Of a DNA stretch of 64,000 nt, positions 41,576 to 49,961 are shown in pieces. Made by a program: the position numbers and the translations under genes. The stretch covers positions 62,001-126,000 of the forward strand of contig JAXLSW010000017.1 in NCBI GenBank assembly GCA_046330415.1, read 5' to 3'. The notes beneath the pieces were generated by a model. That model was not told the DNA's origin. It did no database searches and saw nothing but the letters and a program-made list of their open reading frames with translations. The DNA is from RHKX01 sp046330415. GTDB taxonomy: Bacteria > Actinomycetota > Thermoleophilia > Solirubrobacterales > 70-9. How positions within the stretch are numbered: position 1 is the stretch's first letter; every line of letters starts with the position of its first letter.

Positions 41576-43780
41576 TCACCGGCGGACGAGGGCGTCCGCG
41601 GCGACGCAGCCGTTCGGGCCGGCGATCAGCGGGTTGAGCTCCACGACGCTCAGGCCCGCGTCCAGCAGGGCCGAGCCGACATCGCTCGCCGTCGCGGCCA
41701 CCGCCGCCAGGTCGATGGCCTCGCCGCCGCGAGCGCCGCTGATCAGCGAGGCCCCTCGCAGGGATCGCAGCGCGGATTCCACCCGCTCCGGCGGAGCGGG
41801 GAGCGGCACCACGGCGACATCACCGAGTGCCTCCGCCCAGATCCCGCCGAGGCCGACGACGAGCGCGGGGACGACGCCGTCGCGGTGGGCGGCGACGATC
41901 AGCTCGACTCCCGGCGGTGCCATCTCCTCGACGAGAAGCTCGGCGTCCGTGGCCTCCGAGGCGACGGGGAGGGCGAGGAGGCGCGCCGCGGCGGCCTCGA
42001 TCTCGGCCGGTGAGGTGAGGCCGAGCTCGATGGCGCCGAGCTCGCTCTTGTGCTGGATCGCGGCGGAGCTGAGCTTCAGGGCCACGGCCCCGCCCATCTC
42101 GGAGGCGGCTGCGACGGCACCGGGAGCGTCGGTCACCGTGTGGCCGCGCGGGACGGGGACGCCGGCGTCGCGGAGCAGGTCCTTCGCTGCCGCCTCGGAG
42201 AGCCACCCGCCCGGCTCGCCGCCACCTCCACCGCCACCGCCACCGGTACGGGTACGGGCGTCGGAAGTGGACGCGGCGGCGATCGCCCGCATCCGCCCGG
42301 GCTCGCCCGCCCGGCGTCGCAGCTCGCGAGCGCAGAGGACGGCGGTGCTGAGGCCGCCGACTGAGGCGATTCCGGCGGCCGAGAGCTCGCGGATGATCTC
42401 CTCGGAGATCAGGTCAGGGAGGGTCGAGGCGAAGAGGGGGGCCGCCGGCCACATGTCCAGGTCCCGGTCCCGGTCCCGGTCCCCCTCGCCCGCAGTCGCA
42501 CCGGCGATCAGGCCCGCGCGGGTTGCCTCCCAGCCCTCGGCGGCCTCCGCGGAGAGGTCGGTGGGGGTGTCGTGGAAGAGGAGGAGCTGGTCGATCGCCG
42601 GGTCGGAGGCGACCGTCTCGACGATGGCCCGCAGCCGCTCGGTCTCAGCCCAGATCAGCGACGTGTAATCGAGCGGGTTGCCGGCCGTCGCCGCCCCTGG
42701 GAGCAACTCAGCCAGGCGCTCCCGGGTCGGCTCCGCCAGTGGCGGCAGCTCCACCCCCAGGCGCTCGGCCTCGTCGGCGGCGTTGCCCGAGTCGCCGCCG
42801 GAGCAGGTGAGGATGGCCAGGCCGCTGCGCACGGGCGCCGTTGCGAGCCCGTGGGCTCGCGGGCGGGCGCGCGGCTCGGCGAGCGCGCGGGCGAGCTCGA
42901 GAAGCTCGTGGGGGTTGCGCGCCCAGGAGGCGCCGGCCTCCTCCACCAGGGATCTGAAGACCCGCTGATCGCCGGCGAGCGCGCCGGTGTGGGCGGCCGC
43001 GGCGGCGGCCCCCGCTCCGGAGGTGCCGACCTTGAGGACGGCGACGCGGACGTCGCGCTCGCAGCAGCGCGCGAACGCCTCGGCGAGCTTGGGGCCGTCG
43101 CCGTCGGACTCGAGGAAGAGCGCGATCGAGCGCACGCCCTCGCGTTCGCTGATGGCGAGCAGCCAGTCGCCGGCGTCGCAGACGGCGCCGTTGCCGGTCG
43201 AGACGACGGTGTGGAAGCCGGTTCCACGCCGGGAGCCGAGCGCGTTGACGGCGACGTTCCCGCTCTGGGAGACCAGAGCGACGCCGCCGCCGGCGTCGCG
43301 GAGCTGCGGGCGGAGTGAATCTCCCCAGATCGCGGAGCGCTCGTGGACGCTGACGACGCCGTTTCCGTTGGGTCCGCAGATCGGGAAGGGGGCGTCGCCG
43401 TCGCCGCGTGTGCCTCCGGCGGCGAGCGCCGCTCGGCGCAGCTCGTCCTCGAGCCCGCGGCCGTCGGCGACCTCGCCGAAGCCGGCGCTGACGACGACCG
43501 CGCCACCGCAGCCGCGCCTGGCCGCGGCCTCGATCGCGGCCGGGACGCCCGCTGCCGGGATCGCGACCGCGAGGGCGTCGACCGGCTCGGGGAGGTCTGC
43601 GATCGACGGCACGCAGGGGACGTCGCGGACCGCCTCCCGGCCGGGATTGATGCCCCAGAGCGGACCCTCGAAGCCGATCCGCTCCAGGTTGCGGAGGATC
43701 GTGTCGCCGTAGGCGTCGGGGCGGTCGGTCGCGCCGAGGACCGCGATTGAGCGCGGGGCGAGGAGCGGCGTCAGGTCCAC
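41576..43780 (-). CDS. Acyl-CoA ligase of the ADP-forming (acetate-CoA ligase) family
   Basis: A 734-residue fusion of alpha and beta parts. It has a CoA-binding Rossmann domain (SIAVLGATDRPDAYGDTIL), a succinyl-CoA-ligase-like flavodoxin domain (ALVSQSGNVAVNALG; AAHTGALAGD with the candidate phospho-His) and a C-terminal ATP-grasp domain (VALKLSSAAIQHKSELGAIE ... VELNPLIAG). It would interconvert an acyl-CoA and ADP/Pi with a free acid and ATP, or activate the acid. GTG 43780 lies 15 nt after the acyl-CoA dehydrogenase stop, so they form an operon. Low-complexity inserts (GDRDRDRDLD and a run of nine Gly) sit between domains. Confidence 0.85.
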   Translation of the reverse strand: MDLTPLLAPRSIAVLGATDRPDAYGDTILRNLERIGFEGPLWGINPGREAVRDVPCVPSIADLPEPVDALAVAIPAAGVPAAIEAAARRGCGGAVVVSAGFGEVADGRGLEDELRRAALAAGGTRGDGDAPFPICGPNGNGVVSVHERSAIWGDSLRPQLRDAGGGVALVSQSGNVAVNALGSRRGTGFHTVVSTGNGAVCDAGDWLLAISEREGVRSIALFLESDGDGPKLAEAFARCCERDVRVAVLKVGTSGAGAAAAAAHTGALAGDQRVFRSLVEEAGASWARNPHELLELARALAEPRARPRAHGLATAPVRSGLAILTCSGGDSGNAADEAERLGVELPPLAEPTRERLAELLPGAATAGNPLDYTSLIWAETERLRAIVETVASDPAIDQLLLFHDTPTDLSAEAAEGWEATRAGLIAGATAGEGDRDRDRDLDMWPAAPLFASTLPDLISEEIIRELSAAGIASVGGLSTAVLCARELRRRAGEPGRMRAIAAASTSDARTRTGGGGGGGGGEPGGWLSEAAAKDLLRDAGVPVPRGHTVTDAPGAVAAASEMGGAVALKLSSAAIQHKSELGAIELGLTSPAEIEAAAARLLALPVASEATDAELLVEEMAPPGVELIVAAHRDGVVPALVVGLGGIWAEALGDVAVVPLPAPPERVESALRSLRGASLISGARGGEAIDLAAVAATASDVGSALLDAGLSVVELNPLIAGPNGCVAADALVRR
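42460..42483 (-). repeat. In-frame hexanucleotide repeat (GGTCCC)4
   Basis: Four perfect GGTCCC units inside the CoA-ligase gene encode the Asp-Arg repeat of a domain linker. Six-base slippage would change linker length without breaking the frame. Confidence 0.6.
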
Positions 43781-43795
43781 GGGAGGCCCGCGAGG

Positions 43796-45052
43796 CTAGT
43801 GCAGCATCCGCTCGACCCCGCGGCGCTCGAGGCCACGGGTGACGATCAGGCGCTGGATCTCGCTGGTGCCCTCCCAGATCCGGTCGACCCGGAGCTCACG
43901 GAGGAAGCGCTCGGCGACGTTGGAGCGCAGGTAGCCGCGCCCGCCGAAGGCCTGCACGCAGCGGTCGGCGCAGCGCCACGCGGACTCGCTGGTGAAGAGC
44001 TTGGCCATCGAGGCCTTGTTGTGGACGAGCTTGGGATCGGCGCCGGCGTCCGCGAGCTCGGCGACGGTGATCGTGAGGAGGCGGCCGGCGGCCGCGTCGG
44101 CGGCGGAGTCGGCGAGGGGGAAGGAGACGCCCTGGTGGTCGAGGATGCGGCCGCCGCCCTGGATCCGGTTGGCGGCCCAATCGACGGTCTCGTCGAGCAG
44201 TCGCCACATCGCGCCGACGCAGCGAGCGGCGATCGCGAGCCGCTCCTCCATGAACCAGGCGCGCTGCAGATCGTCGCCACCGCCGACGCCGCCGATCACG
44301 TCGTCGGGGCCGACCTCGACGTCACGGAAGACGATCGTCGGGTGGCCGTCGGGGTAGCTGTGGGTGAAGGCGGGGTCGTCGACGTAGTCGATCCCGGGGA
44401 GGTCGCGGTCGACGACGAAGAGCGTGGGGAGGACCTCGCCGCTGTTCTCGTCGATCAGGTTCGCCATCACGACCAGCACCGAGCAGACGTCGCCGGAGGT
44501 GACGAACCACTTCTCGCCGTTGATCCGGAAGCCGGCGTCGGTGCGGTGCGCCGTGGCCTCGATCCCCGAAGGGTCGGAGCCGGCGCTGCGCTCCGTGACC
44601 GCATAGGCATCGCGGATCTCACCGCGCAGCAGGGGCTCGAGCCAGCGCCGCTGGTGCTCGTCGCTGGCGTGCTCCCAGACGTTGTAGCCGTTGGGGATGT
44701 GCCAGTGGATCGCGTTGGTGGAGCGGCCGTACTGCTCCTCGACGAGCGCCCACTGCAGCCGCGTGAACCCCTGGCCGCCGCGGTCCGGCGAGTGGAGCGG
44801 GCCGTTCAGGCGGGCGGCGATCGCCTCGCGCTTGACATCGGCGATGACGTCGTCGGGGAGGATCCCGCCGCGCCTCTCCGCCTCTTCCTCGAGCGGGATC
44901 AGCACGTCCTCGGTGAACCTGCGGGCGCGCAGCTGGATCGCTCGGGTCTTCTCGTCGAGCTCGAATGGGATCTCGGCGAGCGCGTCGGCTGGCAGCGAGC
45001 CGGCGGGTCGGTCAGGGGACGGGTCGATTGACTTCAATGACTTGACCTCCAT
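43796..45052 (-). CDS. Acyl-CoA dehydrogenase
   Basis: A 418-residue FAD enzyme that makes an alpha,beta-double bond in an acyl-CoA and passes electrons to ETF. Family marks are VTERSAGSDPSGIEATAHRT, GFRINGEKWFVTSGD, the QAFGGRGYLRSN stretch and the C-terminal RIWEGTSEIQRLIVTRG, whose Glu region is near the usual catalytic base. ATG 45052 lies 9 nt after a TAGAGT -10 (45062-45067). The 19-base operator covers the -35 position. It leads an operon with the CoA ligase, divergent from the Rieske/PYROXD2 operon. Branched or amine-derived acyl chains are plausible substrates, but this is inference. Confidence 0.9.
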   Translation of the reverse strand: MEVKSLKSIDPSPDRPAGSLPADALAEIPFELDEKTRAIQLRARRFTEDVLIPLEEEAERRGGILPDDVIADVKREAIAARLNGPLHSPDRGGQGFTRLQWALVEEQYGRSTNAIHWHIPNGYNVWEHASDEHQRRWLEPLLRGEIRDAYAVTERSAGSDPSGIEATAHRTDAGFRINGEKWFVTSGDVCSVLVVMANLIDENSGEVLPTLFVVDRDLPGIDYVDDPAFTHSYPDGHPTIVFRDVEVGPDDVIGGVGGGDDLQRAWFMEERLAIAARCVGAMWRLLDETVDWAANRIQGGGRILDHQGVSFPLADSAADAAAGRLLTITVAELADAGADPKLVHNKASMAKLFTSESAWRCADRCVQAFGGRGYLRSNVAERFLRELRVDRIWEGTSEIQRLIVTRGLERRGVERMLH

Positions 45053-45082
45053 CGAGCGCGGACTCTAACATGAGATTGCTCG

Positions 45083-45101
45083 ATTGACTACAAAGTCAAC
45101 C
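45083..45101. promoter_or_regulatory. Operator: second copy of the 19-base palindrome
   Basis: ATTGACTACAAAGTCAACC, identical to 35460-35478, sits between the divergent acyl-CoA dehydrogenase and Rieske genes. TTGACT-N4-AGTCAA occupies 45084-45099. One half-site is at the -35 position of the leftward promoter, 16 nt before its -10. A loose variant, TTGACCAAGTC, follows near 45128 on the Rieske side. Confidence 0.72.
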
Positions 45102-45150
45102 GAGCGTGAAGCGTTCACCAAGTCCGTTGACCAAGTCGAAGAGGAGCACG

Positions 45151-46410
45151 ATGGCGACCGTCACCCGACCCCCGCGCCCCGGCGCCGGAATCTCGCTGAA
45201 CCTGGACCCCCGAGAGGTCGCCGAGACGCTGCAGCCGGTTGAGAGGGCGACCATGCTGCCGCCCGCCGCCTTCGCCGACCCTGCGGTGCTCGAATGGGAG
45301 GTCGACAACGTCTTCGACGGGTGGGTCTGCATGGGCCACGTCTCCGCGGTCGCCGAGCAGGGCTCGTTCCTCATGCGCGAGATCGGCCCGACGAGCGTCT
45401 TCGCGATCGGCGGCACCGACGGCTCCCCGCGCGCCTTCCTGAACTCCTGCCGTCACCGCGGCTCCCGCCTGCTCACCGAGACCGAGGGCAGCGTCCGCAA
45501 GCGCGTGCAGTGCCCCTACCACGCCTGGTCCTACGACCTCGACGGCAACCTCGTCGCCGCACCGCACATGGACGAGATCGAGAACTTCGACAAGGCGTGC
45601 AACGGCCTGATCGAGGTCCGCAGCGCCGTCGTCGGCGGGTTGCTGCTGATCGACCTCTCGGGCGTCGCGCCCGATCCCGGCGAGCACGTCGGCGATCTGC
45701 TGGCGATGTTGGAGCGCTACCGGCTGGCTGATCTCCGCGTCGGGGGCGGGGCCGTCTACGACGTCGCGGCGAACTGGAAGGGCATCGCCGAGAACTACAA
45801 CGAGTGCCTGCACTGCCCGGGCGTGCACCCGGAGCTGAACGCGCTCAGCCACTACCGCAGCGGCGAGTCCACGGAGGGCGCGGGCGCCTGGTGCGGCGGT
45901 TCGATGACGCTCAACGAGCACGCCGAGACGATGGGCATGGGCGAGGGTCACGCCTCCCACCGGCCGTCGATCGCCGGGATCTCCGAGAAGGACGAGCGCT
46001 CGATCTACTACTACGCGCTGTTCCCCAACGCGCTCGTCTCGCTCCACCCCGACTACGTGATGCTCCACACCCTGTGGCCGCGCGAGGTGGGGCGCACCGA
46101 GGTCACCTGCGAGTGGTTCTTCGAGCCCGAGACGATCGCGCGCGACGACGTCGATCCCAGCGACGCGGTCGAGTTCTGGGACATGGTCAATCGCCAGGAC
46201 TGGCACGTCTGCGAGCTCACGCAGCTCGGGGTCGGCGCCCGGGGGTACACGGCCGGCCGCTACTCCGCCGACGAGAGCGACGTACACGCCTTCGACACGC
46301 TGGTCGCCGAGCGTTACATGGGTGCGCTCGAGGGTGGCGCTCAGGCCAACGGCGGCGGCAACGGCGCAAGCGGCAGCGGCAACGGCAACGGCAAAGGCAA
46401 AGGCAACTGA
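45151..46410 (+). CDS. Rieske-type non-heme iron oxygenase, alpha subunit
   Basis: A 419-residue ring-hydroxylating-oxygenase-type protein. The Rieske 2Fe-2S ligands are in SCRHRGSRLL and CPYHAWSYDLDG (about residues 99-128). The mononuclear iron site is in ENYNECLHCPGVHPEL (two His, about residue 215). Enzymes of this type that demethylate glycine betaine or split carnitine (GbcA/CntA) share this layout and need a separate reductase, which is not in the window. GAGGAG before ATG 45151 selects this start. An 11-nt gap to the PYROXD2-like gene makes an operon. The C-terminus is a Gly/Asn/Lys hexamer-repeat tail. Confidence 0.88.
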   Translation: MATVTRPPRPGAGISLNLDPREVAETLQPVERATMLPPAAFADPAVLEWEVDNVFDGWVCMGHVSAVAEQGSFLMREIGPTSVFAIGGTDGSPRAFLNSCRHRGSRLLTETEGSVRKRVQCPYHAWSYDLDGNLVAAPHMDEIENFDKACNGLIEVRSAVVGGLLLIDLSGVAPDPGEHVGDLLAMLERYRLADLRVGGGAVYDVAANWKGIAENYNECLHCPGVHPELNALSHYRSGESTEGAGAWCGGSMTLNEHAETMGMGEGHASHRPSIAGISEKDERSIYYYALFPNALVSLHPDYVMLHTLWPREVGRTEVTCEWFFEPETIARDDVDPSDAVEFWDMVNRQDWHVCELTQLGVGARGYTAGRYSADESDVHAFDTLVAERYMGALEGGAQANGGGNGASGSGNGNGKGKGN

Positions 46411-46421
46411 GGAGAGGCGAG

Positions 46422-48071
46422 ATGACGGACCGCATCGACAACCTGAAGCCCGGCAACGAGATCGCGGCGGCGCTCGGCGAGGTCGGGCTGCCGGCTCCCG
46501 TCTCCGAGCTCGCGGCCAAGGAGTGGGACGTCGTCGTGGTCGGCGGCGGGCACAACGGGCTCACCGCCGCCGCCTATCTCGCCCGCGCCGGCAAGTCGGT
46601 GCTGGTGCTGGAGCGCCGCGAGCGGCTGGGCGGGGCGGCGACGCTGGAGCGGCCCTTCGACGATCACGGGTTCGTCGTCAGCCCCTGCGCGTACGTGCTC
46701 GGCCTGCTCGACGAGGGGGTCATCGACGAGCTCGACCTGCGCGCCCGCGGCCTGCGTTTCTGGGTCGCCGATCCCAACCTCTGGGTCCCCTTCGACGACG
46801 GCACCTCCTTCGGCCAGTTCCTCGACGACTCGAAGACCCAGGCGAACCTCGAGTCGCTGGGCCTGTCGAAGGACGAGATCGACGGCTACTGGGCCTACGA
46901 GGAGCTCTTCGACGACGTCCGCAAGCTGCTCCGCAAGGGCGAGCGCGACGTCTGGCAGGGGGACTCGCCGACCCGCGCGGAGATCGAGGAGCTGCTCGAG
47001 GGTGACGAGGAGAAGATCGCGCTGGTCTTCGAGGACTCGATCGCCGAGGTGCTCGACCGCTACGTCTCCGACGAGCGGATCAAGACGGCGCTCTACGGCC
47101 AGGGGATCATCGGGACGTGGGGCGGTCCGTACGAGCCGGGCACGGCCTCGATCAAGCTCATGCACTACCAGGGTGACCTAGATGGCGGCGGGCCCGTCTG
47201 GGGCTACGTCGAGGGCGGGATGGGAATGGTCTCCTTCGCGATCGCCGACGCGGCGCGCGAGGCCGGCGCCTCGCTGGCGTGTGGCGTGCCGGTGGCGCGG
47301 GTGGATCCCGGGGAGGGCGTCGAGCTCGATGACGGGACGGTGATCCGCGCCCGGACCGTGATCTGCAACGCGGACCCGAAGGTCGCGCTGCGGCTGCTCG
47401 GGGCCGAGGCGATCGACTCCGCGGGATCGGAGGGAGCCGCCTATCGGCAGCGCCTCGAGGACTGGAAGACGCGCAGTCCCGTGGTCAAGTTCAACGCCGC
47501 TCTCGATCGGCTCCCGAACTGGACCGCGGCGCCTGGCGAGGAGTGGCCCGCGAAGGCGACGATCGACGCCTGCGGGACGATGCAGGAGGCGCAGGCCGCG
47601 TTCGAGCGCTGCGCCGCCGGCGAGCCCGCCGTCGCGTTCGGCGAGATCTACATCCAGACCGGCTACGACCCGAGCCCCGCTCCCGACGGCAAGCACCTGA
47701 TGAGCGTCTTCGGCCAGTACGCCCCCTACGACATCACCGGCGGCGACTGGGACTCGGCGCGCGACGGCGTCGCCAAGCAGTTCATGGACCTGATCGGCCG
47801 CTTCGCTCCCGGCTTCGCCGACACCGTGATCCATCACGAGGTGCTCGGCCCGCCCGACATCGAGGAGCGGATCGGGCTCACCGGCGGCAACATCTTCCAG
47901 GGCGAGGTGACGCCGGATCAGATGTGGGAGGGGCGCCTGTCGGCGCGGACGCCCGTGCCCGGCTTCTACCTCTGCGGAGCGGCCACCCATCCGGCGGGGA
48001 GCGTCATCGCCACCAACGGCAAGAACGCGGCGATGGCGGTGCTGGCGGACGCCGAAGCCGACGAGGGCTGA
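46422..48071 (+). CDS. PYROXD2-like FAD-dependent oxidoreductase (copy 2)
   Basis: A 549-residue paralogue of the 25237 product with the same landmarks: VVVGGGHNGLTAAAYLARAG, YVEGGMGMVSFAIADAA, ERIGLTGGNIFQGE, and YLCGAATHPAGSVIATNGKN. It has an extra N-terminal stretch, MTDRIDNLKPG. GGAGAGG precedes ATG 46422, 11 nt after the Rieske stop. Co-expression with a Rieske oxygenase suggests it oxidises the oxygenase product or supplies a step in the same pathway. No NAD-binding partner domain is obvious, so O2 or a quinone may accept the electrons. Confidence 0.87.
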   Translation: MTDRIDNLKPGNEIAAALGEVGLPAPVSELAAKEWDVVVVGGGHNGLTAAAYLARAGKSVLVLERRERLGGAATLERPFDDHGFVVSPCAYVLGLLDEGVIDELDLRARGLRFWVADPNLWVPFDDGTSFGQFLDDSKTQANLESLGLSKDEIDGYWAYEELFDDVRKLLRKGERDVWQGDSPTRAEIEELLEGDEEKIALVFEDSIAEVLDRYVSDERIKTALYGQGIIGTWGGPYEPGTASIKLMHYQGDLDGGGPVWGYVEGGMGMVSFAIADAAREAGASLACGVPVARVDPGEGVELDDGTVIRARTVICNADPKVALRLLGAEAIDSAGSEGAAYRQRLEDWKTRSPVVKFNAALDRLPNWTAAPGEEWPAKATIDACGTMQEAQAAFERCAAGEPAVAFGEIYIQTGYDPSPAPDGKHLMSVFGQYAPYDITGGDWDSARDGVAKQFMDLIGRFAPGFADTVIHHEVLGPPDIEERIGLTGGNIFQGEVTPDQMWEGRLSARTPVPGFYLCGAATHPAGSVIATNGKNAAMAVLADAEADEG

Positions 48072-48114
48072 GCGGCACCCCGGAGGCGCCCCTGAGGTGC
48101 CCTCGGCCCTTCCC

Positions 48115-49878
48115 TCAGCCGGCGGGCGGAGGGAGCTCGGCCGCGATCCGGTCGAAGCGGGGGACGCCGAGGCCGCTGGCGAGGTCGTAGCCGGGGCCCG
48201 CCTGCTCGCCGGGGACCTTCGGCTCGAAGGCGTTGTTCCCCTGGGTGACGTCGAAGAACGAGGCCGGCGATGACTTCTCGAGCGCGTAGAGGAGGCCGTT
48301 GACGGGGCCGAGCGGCGGTCGGCCCGCCGCGCGCTCGTTCGCGCTCAGGCGGGCGAATGCGCCGGCGAGCAGTGGCGAGGAGGCGCTGGTGCCGGCGTCG
48401 GCGAGCCACGTGCCGGCGAAGTTCACCGGGTATCCCGGGAACATGGAGGCGTGGGCGGACACGTCCGGGGTGAGCCGTTCGCCCGCCGCGCCCGGGAGTC
48501 CGGACTGGTAGGGCGGCAGCGGGGTCGCGCTCGCCGATCCGCCTCCACCCGCGCCGCCGCCACCCGAGGAGCCGAGGTAGGGGACGTCGTTCCAGACGAC
48601 CTCGTCGACGCGAGCGTTCGCGGGGTCGAGCGTCAATCGAGTGCCGCCGACCGAGGTCGCGAAGGGGGACGAAGAGGGCCAGGAGACGCCGGGGCGGTTG
48701 CTTCCGTCGCAGGTGGAGCCGTCATCGCCCGCGCTCGCGAAGGTCGCGGTCCCGGCAAGGCCGAGGCGCAGGAGCATCGAGTCCATGAGGGCGGCGCCGC
48801 CCTTGGTGGAGGGCGTGCCGCCGGCGCCGACGACGTCGTACTCGCACTCTGCATAGGAGATCGAGAAGGTGTCGGGCGTCCGCTTCGCGTCGAGGAGCTG
48901 GGCCGGGGCGATGAACCAGAGGTCCGGGACGACCCATGCCTGGGTGAAGGTGAGGTGCCCGGCCGCGGGCGCCAGCGCGCGGGCGAGCGCCACGTCCTCC
49001 TGCGGCTCGGCGGGACTCGCCAGCGGGAACTTGCGCAGCTGCCCGTCGCTGATCAGCGTCCGGGTGCTGATCGGGCCGAGGCCGAAGCAGTCACCGTTCG
49101 CGGCCACGTCGGAGCGCTTGATGCCCTCGCCGACGTTCATCAGGGCGACCGACGCTCCGGCGCCGGCCGGCTGGGGGTCGATCCCGTAGGCGGTGCGGAG
49201 CTGGTCGAAGGAGTAGCCGCCCGTCGCCCGCGCCGCGGCGCAACCGGAGAAGGTGCCCTCGTTGGTGGGTCCGTCGGCGGGGGGATCCTGCCGTTGCGCG
49301 TCGCTCTGTGGAACCGCTCCGGCGTTGTTGGGAAGGCCGCGGACGTAGATGGGGACGACCTCCCGGGTGAGCGACTTCAACCGCTTCGGCAGCCGCAGCC
49401 GCCCGCCCTCGACCACGAATGCGACGGAGTTGGGGTCGTTGTCGACCTGCTTGTGGATCGGCTCTCCGAAGGCGCGTTGGAGCTGCGCGCGGGTGCCGCT
49501 GACGCGAGCGAAGACGCGCGAGGGGTCGACGCTCACCTTCAGCCCCGGGCCCAGGCGCTTCACCTCCTTGCGGAACGCCTCGCGGGTCTTGCGCGTGGCG
49601 CCGAGCTGCTTCGCCAGCGCCGGCGGCGACTCGAAGTGCCGGTAGGAGCTCGATCCCGGGGTGGTGGCGGCGTAGAACCGGGAGACCGCGGTGGCCTCGG
49701 GGCGCTCGAGGCCGAAGTAGAAGGTGATTCGCTTGGCGCCGACGTTGTCGGGCTTCGCGGCAGCGAGCGCGGTGGCCGGCGGGATGGCGAGCGAGGCCAG
49801 GGCCGCGGCGATCGCCGCGCAGGCGAGGCGGGCGCCGGCGATGCGGACGCGCGTGGCTGATGTCCGGGGTGGAAGCAC
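48115..49878 (-). CDS. Secreted sedolisin (S53) peptidase with propeptide
   Basis: A 587-residue acid-type serine peptidase. After a signal peptide comes a pro-kumamolisin activation domain (about 45-190). The catalytic domain has Glu and Asp in AEPQEDVALARALAP, an Asp in the TFSISYAECEYD region and the Ser in GTSASSPLLAG. The calcium site at the end is FFDVTQGNN ... GPGYDLASGLG. GTG 49878 follows a TACCTT -10 (49887-49892) by 8 nt. Mature enzymes of this family work outside the cell at low pH. Confidence 0.88.
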   Translation of the reverse strand: MLPPRTSATRVRIAGARLACAAIAAALASLAIPPATALAAAKPDNVGAKRITFYFGLERPEATAVSRFYAATTPGSSSYRHFESPPALAKQLGATRKTREAFRKEVKRLGPGLKVSVDPSRVFARVSGTRAQLQRAFGEPIHKQVDNDPNSVAFVVEGGRLRLPKRLKSLTREVVPIYVRGLPNNAGAVPQSDAQRQDPPADGPTNEGTFSGCAAARATGGYSFDQLRTAYGIDPQPAGAGASVALMNVGEGIKRSDVAANGDCFGLGPISTRTLISDGQLRKFPLASPAEPQEDVALARALAPAAGHLTFTQAWVVPDLWFIAPAQLLDAKRTPDTFSISYAECEYDVVGAGGTPSTKGGAALMDSMLLRLGLAGTATFASAGDDGSTCDGSNRPGVSWPSSSPFATSVGGTRLTLDPANARVDEVVWNDVPYLGSSGGGGAGGGGSASATPLPPYQSGLPGAAGERLTPDVSAHASMFPGYPVNFAGTWLADAGTSASSPLLAGAFARLSANERAAGRPPLGPVNGLLYALEKSSPASFFDVTQGNNAFEPKVPGEQAGPGYDLASGLGVPRFDRIAAELPPPAG

Positions 49879-49961
49879 GGCGCGGAAAGGTACGCGACAG
49901 CGTTGCCGGATGCGGCGGTTCGCCGCCCCTGTCGCCCGCGGAAGGGCGATCTGGTTGGTCG

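Noticed and set aside
25237..48071. Carotenoid biosynthesis from three phytoene-dehydrogenase-like genes
   Set aside because: No phytoene synthase, GGPP synthase or cyclase is present, and the motifs fit the PYROXD2-like branch better.
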